A stretch of 64,000 bases of DNA from Chthoniobacteraceae bacterium (GCA_028293625.1 JAQGOL010000010.1:62001-126000), one strand, 5' to 3'; counted from the first letter of the stretch, positions 1 to 9,700 are shown. Numbers and translations are program-made. Notes: generated by a model from the letters alone, not told the origin.

Positions 1-30
1 ATCTCAAACCAGCCACTCAAAAGGGCGTAG
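1..30 (+). CDS. C-terminal tail of an upstream gene (partial)
   Basis: Frame 1 is open from the window edge and ends in TAG at 28-30, giving the tail ISNQPLKRA. The TAG shares a base with the GTG start of the HPr-like gene, a typical translational-coupling arrangement. Genes directly before HPr in bacteria are often HPr kinase/phosphorylase or another PTS component, but nine residues are too few to identify this one. Confidence 0.4.
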   Translation: MSNQPLKRA

Positions 31-296
31 TGGAATGGGAACTGCGGGTCCTCAATAAGGAAGGCATTCACGCCCGGCCCGCGGCTGCTTTTGTTCGATG
101 CGCCCGCAGTTTTCTCTGCGAGATCGAGATCATCAAAGGCGGCACCAGCTTCTCGGCCAAAAGCATCCTCTCGGTGCTGACTGCCAATCTCAACCGCGAC
201 ACGCACTTTATCCTGCGGGCTTCCGGTGTCGACGCAACGGCTGCCGCCGAGCAGATCCGCCAGCTGCTTGAAAGCTTCGAGCACGAGGAGGGCTAA
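30..296 (+). CDS. ptsH: HPr-family phosphocarrier protein
   Basis: 88 residues, the normal HPr length. HPr carries a phosphoryl group from enzyme I to PTS enzyme IIA, or acts as a regulatory phosphoprotein. The active-site segment GIHARPAA is present, with the phosphorylatable histidine at residue 14. A serine in AKSIL (residue 45) sits where HPr kinase modifies Ser46 in other bacteria, but the usual glycine-rich context after it is replaced by SVLTANL. The start is GTG at 30, overlapping the stop of the preceding gene; no ATG lies in frame nearby. No enzyme I or enzyme II gene is visible, so a regulatory role is as likely as sugar transport. The family is clear; the partner proteins are not. 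Confidence 0.85.
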   Translation: MEWELRVLNKEGIHARPAAAFVRCARSFLCEIEIIKGGTSFSAKSILSVLTANLNRDTHFILRASGVDATAAAEQIRQLLESFEHEEG

Positions 297-525
297 ATCT
301 GGCCGAAGCGGGTTGCAGCTTGCGAAAAAGGAAGTCGTTGCCAACAGCAAGACGATCCGGCGCCTGGGCAATCGATGCGCGCGCGCAATTTTTTCTCGGG
401 AACCAAAAAAACCGTTGAATTACTCTAGTATATAAATATAGATTAAAGAAGTCATCTGATTCGCGCTCCATTTTTGCCGTTTCCAATTCAGCGCGACCCG
501 GAAAATTGACCCGCCACATTGCCCC

Positions 526-1320
526 ATGACGACTCTGCTTTCATCTCCGCCCGCCTCACACAATATCGTCTCGGAACTCCTTGCCCCGCTGCTTGAAACC
601 GCACAGGAATCCGAAAGCCTGATTGCGAGCCAGCATCCCGTGCTGATTGGCAATCAGCGCATTGAGATTCCCAAGTTCATGCTTCTTGGGGCGCGGGGAG
701 GCGGCAAACCGATCCGGCTCGCGCTCTTTGCCGGACTCGATGCGGGGCTGCCTGAAAGCATCATTGCGCTGGCCAGGCTGCTGTTTGAATTTGAACTCAA
801 TCCGGCCCTGGCCCGCGATTATGCGCTCTTTGCTTATCCCGTGGTTAACCTGCCGGGCTTTGACGAAAACCCGCTGCCGTTGCGTGCATTTGAAGGGCGC
901 TATCGCAAAGAAACAACCGATGCAGACGTTGAGTTCTTCAAAGGCGAACTGCGCAAATGGTTCTTTGATGGAATGATCACACTTCGAACCGATCTGAATG
1001 CCGAAGGGTTTTATGCCACGGTGCGCAGCGAGGTTCTCGCCCGCGAAGTCGTTGAACCGGCCGTTGCCACTGCGGGCAAAACAATTCCGCTCCATGAAAG
1101 CCCGATTAGAATCCGCCCGTCGGACCGTCACTCGCGACTTTCCGATTACGTCCAGGGGAGGCTCGCTCCACCGGCCGATATTCGTCCCTATCCGTTCGAG
1201 ATTGAACTATTTGCACCGGGCCGCATTCCGACAGAAGATCGTGTGCGGGGGCTTTTTGTGGCGGTGCATGAGATTCTGCGGCATTACCGGGACATGATTT
1301 CCCACGCGCAGAACTTATAA
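526..1320 (+). CDS. M14 carboxypeptidase-like protein, probably lacking zinc ligands
   Basis: 264 residues with no signal peptide. The layout resembles M14 zinc carboxypeptidases and succinylglutamate desuccinylase-like proteins. A beta strand leads to FAGLDAGLPES (about 68-78), where active members have a histidine-containing zinc motif. It is followed by YPVVNLPGFDENPLPLR (about 104-120), resembling the conserved asparagine/arginine region, and by RTDLNAEGFYATV (about 151-163), which resembles the segment holding the third zinc ligand. The first motif has no histidine, so the protein may not bind zinc or may act on something else. It stands alone, 229 bp after the HPr gene and just before the tRNA-like element. 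The fold assignment is an inference; a hypothetical protein is the conservative name. Confidence 0.5.
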   Translation: MTTLLSSPPASHNIVSELLAPLLETAQESESLIASQHPVLIGNQRIEIPKFMLLGARGGGKPIRLALFAGLDAGLPESIIALARLLFEFELNPALARDYALFAYPVVNLPGFDENPLPLRAFEGRYRKETTDADVEFFKGELRKWFFDGMITLRTDLNAEGFYATVRSEVLAREVVEPAVATAGKTIPLHESPIRIRPSDRHSRLSDYVQGRLAPPADIRPYPFEIELFAPGRIPTEDRVRGLFVAVHEILRHYRDMISHAQNL

Positions 1321-1332
1321 CATTTTTACAAA

Positions 1333-1405
1333 GGCGGGGTAGCCAAGTGGCAAGGCACGGTCTCCGCAAGGGCCGTATACGCAGTGTTCGATTCCTGCCC
1401 CCGCC
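1333..1405 (+). tRNA. tRNA-Cys-like (GCA), irregular, possibly a pseudogene
   Basis: A full cloverleaf can be drawn. The acceptor stem GGCGGGG (1333-1339) pairs perfectly with CCCCGCC (1399-1405). The D stem is GCC/GGC at 1342-1344 and 1354-1356, and the T loop is TTCGATT at 1387-1393. The anticodon reads GCA (1366-1368), specifying cysteine. Two irregularities stand out. A five-pair anticodon stem with a seven-base loop forms only if T1361 is bulged, and the base before the anticodon is then C, not the nearly universal U33. The T stem is perfect only if T1385 is bulged. No CCA is encoded. It could be a functional odd tRNA, a decaying copy, or a sequence error. Confidence 0.6.
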
Positions 1406-1406
1406 T

Positions 1407-1934
1407 CTTCTTTTGCTCATTGCGAGCGACTTACGCTAAAGGTACTCATAAAGGCAAAAGTCAGAACAATAATCAGGACAGGCTCACCGAATTCACAGAT
1501 GTTTGCCCGTGTTTTGAGAAGGCGTTGCGAGCGGCATAGTCAATCCAGCAATCGGTGCGACCGCTGGGGATGAAGTGCCGTATCAACAGAGCAGTTTGAC
1601 CAGGTGATCAAAAGTGTCCGTCAAGGCGTTGTCTGGACAAGGTATAATTGCGCGGGTTAATTGAAGCTCTTTTCGCTGCTTGAAATTTGCTCGGAGGTCG
1701 ATCCCGATAAGAACTCGAACGCAGCCATTTCCCGCGAATTCCTTACCGACCGCGGCGCCCGAGGCTCATGGTCGAAAGCGCATTACTTCGGCCGCCAGCA
1801 GCATCTTGATGCCGTTCAGACGTTAACCACAAAGGCGTGTCGCCGTGCCGGCTAAGGACATTATTGTGTAAGGAGCACCAATCCGCTCGCAGCAAAGATC
1901 TTCACTCTTTGTTGCTCCCTGAGTAAGAGGGGGC
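1407..1934. other. 528-bp intergenic stretch without a supported gene
   Basis: Between the tRNA-like element and the lipoprotein gene I see no convincing gene. A TATAAT box lies at 1643-1648, but no good -35 sequence lies about 17 bp upstream. A short TTG-started frame (1661-1855) follows it and matches nothing I recognise. I saw no integrase fragment or repeat of the tRNA end. Confidence 0.5.
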
Positions 1935-2351
1935 ATGATTAACCGCTTCCTTCTATCGTTTGTCCTGATGTTTTCAGGCTGCGCACTATCACATACGGGA
2001 AGCGGGGTGCGCGGTTCGCTTGCACCCGGCCAATCGGTTCAAATTGTTGCTACATCTGATGACCATGATCCAGGGATCAAAAATGCAATCAGCTCGGAAC
2101 TGGCGCAGAGGTCTATCGGGACTGTTGAACAGAAGGCACAAGGAGCCTTGTCTTTGACCTATTACGATGACTGGAAGTGGGATCTGGTGATGTATTTATG
2201 GACGCTTGATCTCAAGCTGTCCGACGCCACGGGCAGGCCTCTGGCTACAGCCAACTTTCACCACAAGGGATTGCATAGCTTCCCAAATAATCGATTGGTT
2301 GTGAAAACCCTCTTCGAGAAGTGGGATGAAGCCGGTGTCTTCAAGCGGTGA
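1935..2351 (+). CDS. Small predicted lipoprotein of unknown function
   Basis: 138 residues beginning with a short lipoprotein signal peptide: positively charged N-terminus, hydrophobic LLSFVLMF, then the lipobox FSGC with the lipidated cysteine at residue 16. The mature part (TSDDHDPGIKNAISSELAQR and the following residues) suggests a small alpha/beta domain, with a central strand pair around YYDDWKWDLVMYLWTLDLKL. It resembles short hypothetical lipoproteins that pair a helical region with a Trp/Asp-rich sheet, but I cannot name a family. A purine-rich AGAGGGGG just before the ATG is a plausible ribosome-binding site. It stands alone and is probably anchored in the outer membrane facing the periplasm. 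Confidence 0.7.
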   Translation: MINRFLLSFVLMFSGCALSHTGSGVRGSLAPGQSVQIVATSDDHDPGIKNAISSELAQRSIGTVEQKAQGALSLTYYDDWKWDLVMYLWTLDLKLSDATGRPLATANFHHKGLHSFPNNRLVVKTLFEKWDEAGVFKR

Positions 2352-2456
2352 ATCATCGGTTTTTTTCGCTCCGTCCAAACCCTTCAGCTCGGCAAGCCGC
2401 CCTCTTTGCAAGCATTGCCCTTGCACGGGTAAAAAAACGGTTCCATGGTCTGAAGT

Positions 2457-3554
2457 ATGAGCACTTGTCCGGCTCCGGAAGATGTGGCTGAACGCTCTTT
2501 AGCGTTTGATCAACTTCATTCCGACCTTGCTGAATTGCATTTGGAACGGGGCGAACGGCATTTCCGTCGTCTGCTCGATAAACTTCCGGCGGGAGCTTAT
2601 ACTTGCGATGCCAGCGGGCTGATTAATTATTATAACCAGCATGCGGTGGAACTTTGGGGACGCGAGCCGCTTCTGAACAATCCGGCGGATCGTTTTTGCG
2701 GTTCGCACAAGCTCTTCACAAAAGAGGGCGTGCCAATTGTGCATTCCCAATGCTGGATGGCATTGGCCTTGCAGAATAACAAAGAATACAACGGTTACGA
2801 GATCATCATCGAGCGACCGCATGGGCCTCGGATTACCGTTTTGGCTTATGCCAACCCGATCCATAATGACGCCGGCCAGCTAATCGGCGCCGTGAATATT
2901 CTGGTCAATGTAACTGAATTAAAAAACGCGCAGGAAAGGGAGGTGCTTCTCAGGAAAGAGATCCATCACCGCGTCAAAAACAACCTCCAGGTTATTTCCA
3001 GCCTGCTCTATCTGCAGTCCCGGCACGTTGATGATCCGCAAATGCAGGAACTTCTCAGGGAAAGCCAGTCGCGCACTCGTTCCATCGCCCTTATCCATGA
3101 AAAGCTCTATCAATCCAGCGGGGATTCGAAGATCGAACTTGGGCCCTACATCAAGGAATTAGTGGAAGGCCTGTTTGATTCCTATCGCGTCAGCCCTTCG
3201 GCCGTGCAGCTTAAAGTGCGAACCGAAAAGGTCTGCCTCGATCTTGATGCCGTGATCCCGTGCGGCTTGATTATTACCGAACTGGTTTCCAATGCGCTTA
3301 AATATGCTTTTCCTGATGGTAGAAAAGGGACGATTACAATTGATGTCTACTTCGCCGGCGAGGATGCGCTCGGATTGAGAGTGCGTGATGACGGGATTGG
3401 ATTGCCGGAGGGATTCTCGGTTGAACAGGCGCTCACCCTCGGCACCCGCCTTATAAAAGATCTAACTTCTCAACTAAACGGCACTATTGAATTCAGGAGT
3501 GAGCACGGCACCGAAGTTAACATCGTCTTTCCGAAGCCTTGTGTGCCGCATTAG
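2457..3554 (+). CDS. PAS-domain sensor histidine kinase, HisKA_2 type
   Basis: 365 residues, no membrane segment, so a cytoplasmic sensor. A PAS domain spans about 35-155 (FRRLLDKLPAGAYTCDASG to the PAC-like end GAVNILVNVTELK). The dimerisation/phosphotransfer segment is HisKA_2: [17 protein letters not shown] at 168-184, with phosphoacceptor His170 or His171, and the conserved [19 protein letters not shown]. The ATPase domain has N-box [11 protein letters not shown] (275-285) and G1 box DDGIGLPEGF. The C-terminal half is nearly the same module that ends the two giant kinases in this window. The gene converges on a response regulator with a phosphatase domain, 72 bp away, which is a plausible partner. 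The ligand of the PAS domain is unknown. Confidence 0.9.
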   Translation: MSTCPAPEDVAERSLAFDQLHSDLAELHLERGERHFRRLLDKLPAGAYTCDASGLINYYNQHAVELWGREPLLNNPADRFCGSHKLFTKEGVPIVHSQCWMALALQNNKEYNGYEIIIERPHGPRITVLAYANPIHNDAGQLIGAVNILVNVTELKNAQEREVLLRKEIHHRVKNNLQVISSLLYLQSRHVDDPQMQELLRESQSRTRSIALIHEKLYQSSGDSKIELGPYIKELVEGLFDSYRVSPSAVQLKVRTEKVCLDLDAVIPCGLIITELVSNALKYAFPDGRKGTITIDVYFAGEDALGLRVRDDGIGLPEGFSVEQALTLGTRLIKDLTSQLNGTIEFRSEHGTEVNIVFPKPCVPH

Positions 3555-3626
3555 GTGCGATTGGCTCCAATCGCCAAACCCTCCGTCGGCGTGACTCGGG
3601 CGACGCGTTGCTTTGGCTTCGCAAAC

Positions 3627-4856
3627 TCAACCGCATCGCTTGACCTCCATTCCCACCAGACAGACATCATCAGGGAACTCGCGTCCCGCCGCGAAGTTTT
3701 GCACATCCCTTAGCAACTCGGAAAAAATCTTGGAGTTGGGAAGCTGAACCCGTTCGCGCACCGCTTTTACCAACCGGTTCTCGCTGTATTGCTCATCGCC
3801 GGGATCTTCCACTTCGAAAATGCCATCGGTAAATAACATCACGGAATCGCCGGCCGCCATTGGACGGGTCCGTGATTCGTAGGTGATATCTTTAAAAAGC
3901 CCAAGGGCGGGTCCTTGTTTGCTATCGGCCTGAATGGGGGTTGCATCGCCCAGCTTGCGAGACAAATACAAAGGGCTTGGATGAGCAGCGTTTGCGTAGC
4001 TGATGGCTGAAGTAGCCACGTCAGCGATCAGATAAAAAGCAGTGGCAAATACAACGGCTTCATTCTGCTCAAAGACGCGTGCCAGAACTTTATTGATGTT
4101 GGTTAGTAACGCACCGGGATCGGTAACATCCGCCCGGACGCTAAACTCTTCCACCAGCGCACGGATCATCGCCGTCACCAGCGCGGCGGAAACATTGTGC
4201 CCCATGACATCGCAAATAAAAACGCCGGCCGCGGTATCCGAAACGCGCATGACGTCGAAGAAATCGCCGCTGATCTGGCCGCTCGGAGTATAGACACTCT
4301 CAAAATGCAGCGCGCTTTCAGTCAACGATGCGCCGCGTGGAATGCACGGAAACCGCGAGGGGAGCATCCCAATCTGCATTTCATGGGCGATCCGGAGTTC
4401 CATTTCGAGGTCCTCGTTTTTGAGGCGCAACTCCCGGGTGACAACCTGAAGATCCTTGTATGCCTGCTGGAGCCGGCGATCCATCTCGCGCTTGTGCAGC
4501 GCCATCTCAAGAGTGGCACGCAGTTCGCTCTCGGAGAAAGGTTTGATCAAATAGCCATACGGCTCGGTCTCCTTGGCCCGCTCGAGCGTGTTCTCGTCGC
4601 AGTAAGCCGTCACGTAGATGGACGGGACATCCAATCGTGCGCGGATTTCCTTGGCGACGGCAATGCCGTCGACATCGCCTTTCAAAACAATGTCCATGAG
4701 CACCAAGTCAGGGCGCTTTTCCGCCACCATCTGAAGCGCTTTTTCGGCGCAGTTGGCGATCCCGTCCACCTCGTAACCCATTCCCTTGAGGCGCGCTTCG
4801 AGTTCCCGGGCGACGAGGATCTCGTCTTCAATGATGAGGATATGTGCCTTGGCCAT
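3627..4856 (-). CDS. Response regulator with SpoIIE/PP2C-type serine phosphatase domain
   Basis: 409 residues. The N-terminal receiver domain (about 1-125) has the acidic pair E10/D11, phosphoacceptor Asp55 in LVLMD, Thr83 and Lys105 in LIKPF. A coiled-coil linker (about 125-165) leads to a PPM/SpoIIE phosphatase domain with metal-binding motifs SGDFFD (196-201), CDVMGHN (215-221), LFTDGIFE (341-348) and PDDVCLV (395-401). This is the RsbU-like class that dephosphorylates an anti-sigma-factor antagonist in partner-switching systems. No anti-sigma or STAS gene is adjacent, so the target lies elsewhere. The facing HisKA_2 kinase is the obvious candidate phosphodonor; that link is inferred from position. 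Confidence 0.9.
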   Translation of the reverse strand: MAKAHILIIEDEILVARELEARLKGMGYEVDGIANCAEKALQMVAEKRPDLVLMDIVLKGDVDGIAVAKEIRARLDVPSIYVTAYCDENTLERAKETEPYGYLIKPFSESELRATLEMALHKREMDRRLQQAYKDLQVVTRELRLKNEDLEMELRIAHEMQIGMLPSRFPCIPRGASLTESALHFESVYTPSGQISGDFFDVMRVSDTAAGVFICDVMGHNVSAALVTAMIRALVEEFSVRADVTDPGALLTNINKVLARVFEQNEAVVFATAFYLIADVATSAISYANAAHPSPLYLSRKLGDATPIQADSKQGPALGLFKDITYESRTRPMAAGDSVMLFTDGIFEVEDPGDEQYSENRLVKAVRERVQLPNSKIFSELLRDVQNFAAGREFPDDVCLVGMEVKRCG

Positions 4857-5330
4857 ATTTAATTGGAATGAGAAATCTGCCGGACCGACCGCGCCTCAAA
4901 CCGGCTCGCAGGCTTAGTAATCGATAAGCATTTTTGGCGACTTAAGTTCACCCTGAAAATCGTGCGGTCCGGCGCTTTGCTAACATCACCCCGAGTGGTG
5001 GGGGCGGGAGAAAACCTCTCTCCAACCACGGTAGCCATCCTTCGGGAAAAGCGCTCTGTCTGTGGCGACATTTTTTAACCACCTCCATCCGCGGCGTACC
5101 GGCAAACGTCGCGTCAATCAATCTGCAAAAAAAACCGTCAACCTGATAGATCGCCCAGTCAAACGGAAAGCCCAGGAAAGAGGAAGTAAAAGCCCTTGAA
5201 GAGTCCCGATACATTGCTCTTGTTCGGCCCTGCCCCGGCTATCGAGCTAAAGTAATCGCGGCAGCGACGCGGAACGCAATACACGGCTGGCGTTCCGGCA
5301 TCCCGCCGCCGTGTCTCTACGCCTCACATA
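4857..5330. other. 474-bp gap upstream of the polyketide locus
   Basis: This is the shared 5' region of the response-regulator gene (leftward) and the FAD oxidoreductase (rightward), so promoters for both should lie here. I could not pick out a convincing -35/-10 pair. Two overlapping minus-strand frames at 4859-5214 encode low-complexity, arginine-rich sequence matching no family I know, and I do not call them genes. Confidence 0.4.
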
Positions 5331-6728
5331 TTGAAATCCAATCATGCACTGGTTATTGGCGGTAGCGTTGCCGGATTAATGGCGGCGCGGGTTCTTGCCA
5401 ATCACTTTGAGAAGGTGACGCTTCTGGAGCGGGATGCTGAAATTGATGAGAGACAGCCGCGCAAAGGAGTGCCCCAGGGACGCCAATTCCATGCTTTGCT
5501 GACAAGCGGCCTCGGGATTCTGGCCGGCTATTTTCCAGGCTTTATCGAAGAACTCTCGGCCGATGGAGTCGATTCGCTGGCGTTTCCCGAAGAGCTCCGG
5601 TGGTTCCAATACGGCTCGTGGAAAAACCGCGCCCCCTGCGATCTGGTCATCTATCCCGAAGCACGGGTACGCCTGGAAGGGCGGCTGCGGGCTCGGGTGC
5701 GCAAACTGCGGGGAGTCAAAATCCAGACGGGGAGCAAGGTGGAAGCCTTGGAATTTGACTGTGAACAGGTCACCGGCGTGCGCCTCACGCAGGATGGCCG
5801 CGCCGAGTCGATATCGGCGGATCTGATCGTGGACGCTTCCGGCCGTGGCAGCCAAATCGTAAAATGGCTGCGCGCGGCGGGCTACCCGGCACCGCCTTGC
5901 GAAACCATGGAAGTCGACATGGTTTCCGTGACTCGCATCTATTGGAAGACGGCGGGTATACGCGACTGGAAAGCCATCGGTGTCCATCCACTTCCGGCGC
6001 TGGCCCGTGGCGGCCATTTATTCCCCCTTGATGCCGAGCGTTGGATAGTCACTTTGTTCGGCTATCTGGGAGAGCATCCCCCTGCCGACCCGGAAGGTTT
6101 CCTGCTCTTTGCGCGGACGCTTTCCACGCCGGATTTGTATGAAGCCATCGCATCGGCCGTTCCGGCTGGTGAGATCGTCCGCTCTCGATATTCAAGGCAA
6201 ACGCGGCACCGCTTTGACCGCGTGGAGCGGTTCCCCGCCGGGCTGCTGCTGATTGGCGATGCCATGTGCAGCTTTGATCCGGTCTTTGGCCAGGGAATGT
6301 CGGTGGCATGCAAAGAAGCGCGCGCTCTGGATCAATTGCTTGGATTACAAAAGCCCAACGCAATTCTCTGGAAAGACTATTTCCGGCGCTGCAGATCCAT
6401 CCTCAATCTGCCGTGGATGTTGACGCTCTGCGAAGGATTGCGTTTTCCGCGAATGAAAGGCCGGCGCACGCTGAAAATCCGGTTTTTACAATGGTATACC
6501 GGGCACCTCTTCTCGCTCAGTGCGACAAACCCCCAGGTCTGCGGCGCCTTCCTAAAGGTCCTGCATCTGGAAGCCGCCGAGCCGGTTTTATTTCATCCCG
6601 CGATCGTCATGCGGGTCCTCCTGCGCGCGCTCCGGGGCTGGAGCGCCGCTCCTCCGCCCTTGAGCTACGAGCCGATGCGCAGGCCATCAAAATACATCCA
6701 TGATCTCACTCCTGACACCGCTGATTGA
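5331..6728 (+). CDS. FAD-dependent oxidoreductase (monooxygenase/halogenase-like) paired with the PKS
   Basis: 465 residues of the group-A flavin monooxygenase / tryptophan halogenase / geranylgeranyl reductase type. The N-terminal Rossmann motif is VIGGSVAGLMAAR (8-20). The second FAD motif is LIVDASGRGS (165-174), and the third is LLIGDAMCSFDPVFGQGMS (306-324), which contacts the flavin ribityl chain. The halogenase lysine and WxWxIP motifs were not seen, so hydroxylation, epoxidation or another oxidation is more likely than halogenation. The start is TTG at 5331; no ATG or GTG lies in frame close by before the Rossmann motif. The last 29 bp overlap the PKS gene, implying co-translation and a role in tailoring the polyketide or preparing its substrate. 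The substrate is unknown. Confidence 0.85.
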   Translation: MKSNHALVIGGSVAGLMAARVLANHFEKVTLLERDAEIDERQPRKGVPQGRQFHALLTSGLGILAGYFPGFIEELSADGVDSLAFPEELRWFQYGSWKNRAPCDLVIYPEARVRLEGRLRARVRKLRGVKIQTGSKVEALEFDCEQVTGVRLTQDGRAESISADLIVDASGRGSQIVKWLRAAGYPAPPCETMEVDMVSVTRIYWKTAGIRDWKAIGVHPLPALARGGHLFPLDAERWIVTLFGYLGEHPPADPEGFLLFARTLSTPDLYEAIASAVPAGEIVRSRYSRQTRHRFDRVERFPAGLLLIGDAMCSFDPVFGQGMSVACKEARALDQLLGLQKPNAILWKDYFRRCRSILNLPWMLTLCEGLRFPRMKGRRTLKIRFLQWYTGHLFSLSATNPQVCGAFLKVLHLEAAEPVLFHPAIVMRVLLRALRGWSAAPPPLSYEPMRRPSKYIHDLTPDTAD

Positions 6729-9700
6729 ACCTGTCCTGCCCAGAGAACCGCTCGCAATCATTGGCATTGGCTGCCGATTTCCCGGCGACGCCAATAGCCC
6801 CGGTGAACTCTGGCATAATTTACTCAACGGGGTTGACTCCATTGTCCCGGTGCCGCCGGAGCGATGGGATCGGGACGTTTTCCATCATCCCGACTCGCTT
6901 CGTGCCGGAAAAATCAAAAGCACCCACGGCGGGTTTATCCGTGGCATCGACGAATTTGATGCGGAATTTTTCGGCTATTTTCCTGCGGAAGCTTCACGAA
7001 TTGATCCCCAGCAAAGAATGCTGCTTGAGGTCACGCACGAGGCGATGGAAGACGCGGGGCTTCGCCGCGAGCGGCTGGCCGGCTCACGGACCGCGGTGTT
7101 TATCGGGGCATTTCTTTATGATTACCTCTGCATGCAAACCGATGCCTCGCAGCGAAACCAGATCTCGCCGGATGGAGCGATGGGAGTGGCCCTTTGCGGT
7201 CTCTCCAACCGCATCAGCTATGAGTTCAATCTCAAAGGCCCAAGCCTGACGCTCGACACCGCCTGTTCCTCCTCGCTCACCGCCATCCATCTTGCGTGCC
7301 GGAGCATTTGGAATAATGAAGCTGACATGGCGATCGCGGGCGGCGTCAACGCGCTTTTACGTCCGGAAAGTTCCATCATTATGTCCCGGGCAGGATTCCT
7401 CAGCCCGGACGGACGCTGCAAGGCGTTTGATGCCTCGGCCAATGGATACGTTCGCAGCGAGGGCGCCGGCGCGGTCATTCTCAAACCGCTCTCGCATGCG
7501 CAACGCGACGGCGATCCGATCTGGGCCGTTGTGCTCGGAAGCGCCTGCAATCAGGATGGCTACGTTCCGGCCGGGTTTACCGTGCCGAGCGTGGTGGCGC
7601 AGGAGTCGATGTTAAAAGCGGCATACCGGGATGCCGGCATTGATCCCTCGCATGTGGCGTTTGTGGAAGCGCACGGTCCAGGCACTCCGCTGGGCGACCC
7701 GATCGAGACGGCGGCGCTCGGGTCCATTCTTGGAGGCGACCGTCTTTTCGGGAATGAATTGTTGCTTGGGTCGATCAAAACAAACGTAGGCCATCTGGAA
7801 GGGGCATCGGGAGTGGCCGGGTTTATCAAGGCGGCGCTTGTGCTTCGGCACCGGGCCGTGCCGGCAAATCTGCATTTTCAAACGCCCAATCCGGCGATCG
7901 ATTTCACAGGGCTCAGGGTTCCCACGCAAACCGTGGCACTGCTCACGGGAGACAAACCGCTTTTGGCCGGGGTGAACTCATTTGGAGCCGGAGGCACCAA
8001 CGTGCATATCGTCATCAAGGAAGCGCCTTTGACGGCCATCCTCGGGAGTCCGGAGAACGAAAGCACGGATAGCAGAGAAGAAGGCACGCCAATGCCGTTG
8101 ATCATCAGCACCCGAAGCGAAGCGGCTTTGAGCGAGGCCGTGCGCCGTTGGGAACGTTACCTCGGCTCAAGCATCTCTTCATTGCGCGACATTGCGCACA
8201 CCGCAATGGAACGCCGCTCTCGGTATGCCCACGGCCTTGTCGTAACCGGTGAAACCAAGGAGCAGATCCTCGAAAAACTGGCCACTTTCACAAAAGGAAA
8301 ACCGTCGGGCACACGCGCCGTAAAGCACGAAGGAAACGCGATGCCACGGGTCGGTTTCCTCTACTCCGGACAGGGTGGCCAATGGGTTGCGATGGGCCGC
8401 CTGCTGTGGAGAAGTGATCCCACTTTCCGCCGTGTGCTCGACCAGATCGACGGGTTATTTTTCGACCTCGCAGGTTGGTCGTTGCAGGAGGAAATGTTCC
8501 AGCCCGCGGAACAAACCCGCATTAATAAGACGACCATCGTCCAACCGTCCATCATGGCCGTGCAGGTGGCGCTTACGGAAGTCCTGAAAGCACGCGGCCT
8601 TGTCCCTCACGGGGTGGCGGGACATTCGATCGGGGAAGTGGCCGCCGCCCACGCCAGCGGAGCTCTCACCCTCGGTCAAGCCGTGGAGGTGATCTTCCAT
8701 CGTTCCCATATCCAGGCAAGGCAGGCGGGCGCCGGAGGAATGCTCGCGGCCGGGATTTCAGCGCAGGAGGGCCAAGCCCTGGTGATGGAAGTCGGGGGAA
8801 CGCTTTCGCTGGCCGCAGTCAATGGCCCCGCAATGGTTGCGCTGAGCGGCGATTTTACCGCGATCGGAGAAGCCACCGAGCTCCTTGCCGGACGCGGTCT
8901 TTTTCATCGCCGGATCAATGTGGAAGTGCCTTATCACAGCGTGCTTATGGAGCCGTTGAAAGCCGATCTGCTTAGTTCCCTTTCACCGGTGCGCGGCGCC
9001 GCGGCAGCGCTTCCACTCTATTCCACGGTGAGCGGTAAACAGGAGGATGGGACTCATTTGGCTGGGGACTATTGGTATCAAAATGTGCGTAAGCCCGTGC
9101 TCTTTACCGACGCGCTCACCGCGATGATCGCCGATGGATTCGATACTTTTTTGGAAATCGGACCGCATCCCGTTCTCCTGAGCGGCGCTCAAGCGGTGAT
9201 TGAGAAACTGGAGAGCCGGGCCGCGGTTTTTGCCTCCATGCGGCGAGGCGAACCCGAGGATGCCACGCTGGTGGAGGCACTCGGCGCCTTGCATCTGCGC
9301 GGGGTGCCAATTGATTGGTCGCTGATCTTCAATGGCTCGGGCCGGTGGGTGGCCGATCTCCCCAAACACCCGTGGTTGCGTCAACGCCACTGGTTTGAAA
9401 TGCCCGAATTGCGAGAGCAACGACTCGGCCACGGACAACGCCATCCGTTTCTTAAACGGACGATCGCGCTGGCAGCCGACGCGAATATTTTCGCGGTGGA
9501 ACTCGAAATGGATGCGGCGGTCAGCACCTGGCTCCAGGATCATCAGGTTAACGAGGCGGTCGTTGTTCCGGGCACCGCACACATCGAAATGGCGGTCTCC
9601 GCCGCGCAAGCTTATCGGCCGGCGGTCCCGGTTTTTCTGGAAGATATCCGCTTTGAATCGGCCCTGATTCTGCCCGATGCCAATCAGCTTCCGCTGGAGA

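Noticed and set aside
1661-1855. Short frame after the TATAAT box in the first intergenic stretch
   Set aside because: Starts with TTG, 64 residues, no recognisable motif and no ribosome-binding site; not supported as a gene.
3557-3574. Perfect 8-pair palindrome between the kinase and response regulator
   Set aside because: Loop of only two bases and no T-run; not convincing as a terminator.
4197-4862. 221-residue plus-strand frame over the response regulator
   Set aside because: Antisense to a well-supported gene; composition reflects the opposite strand.
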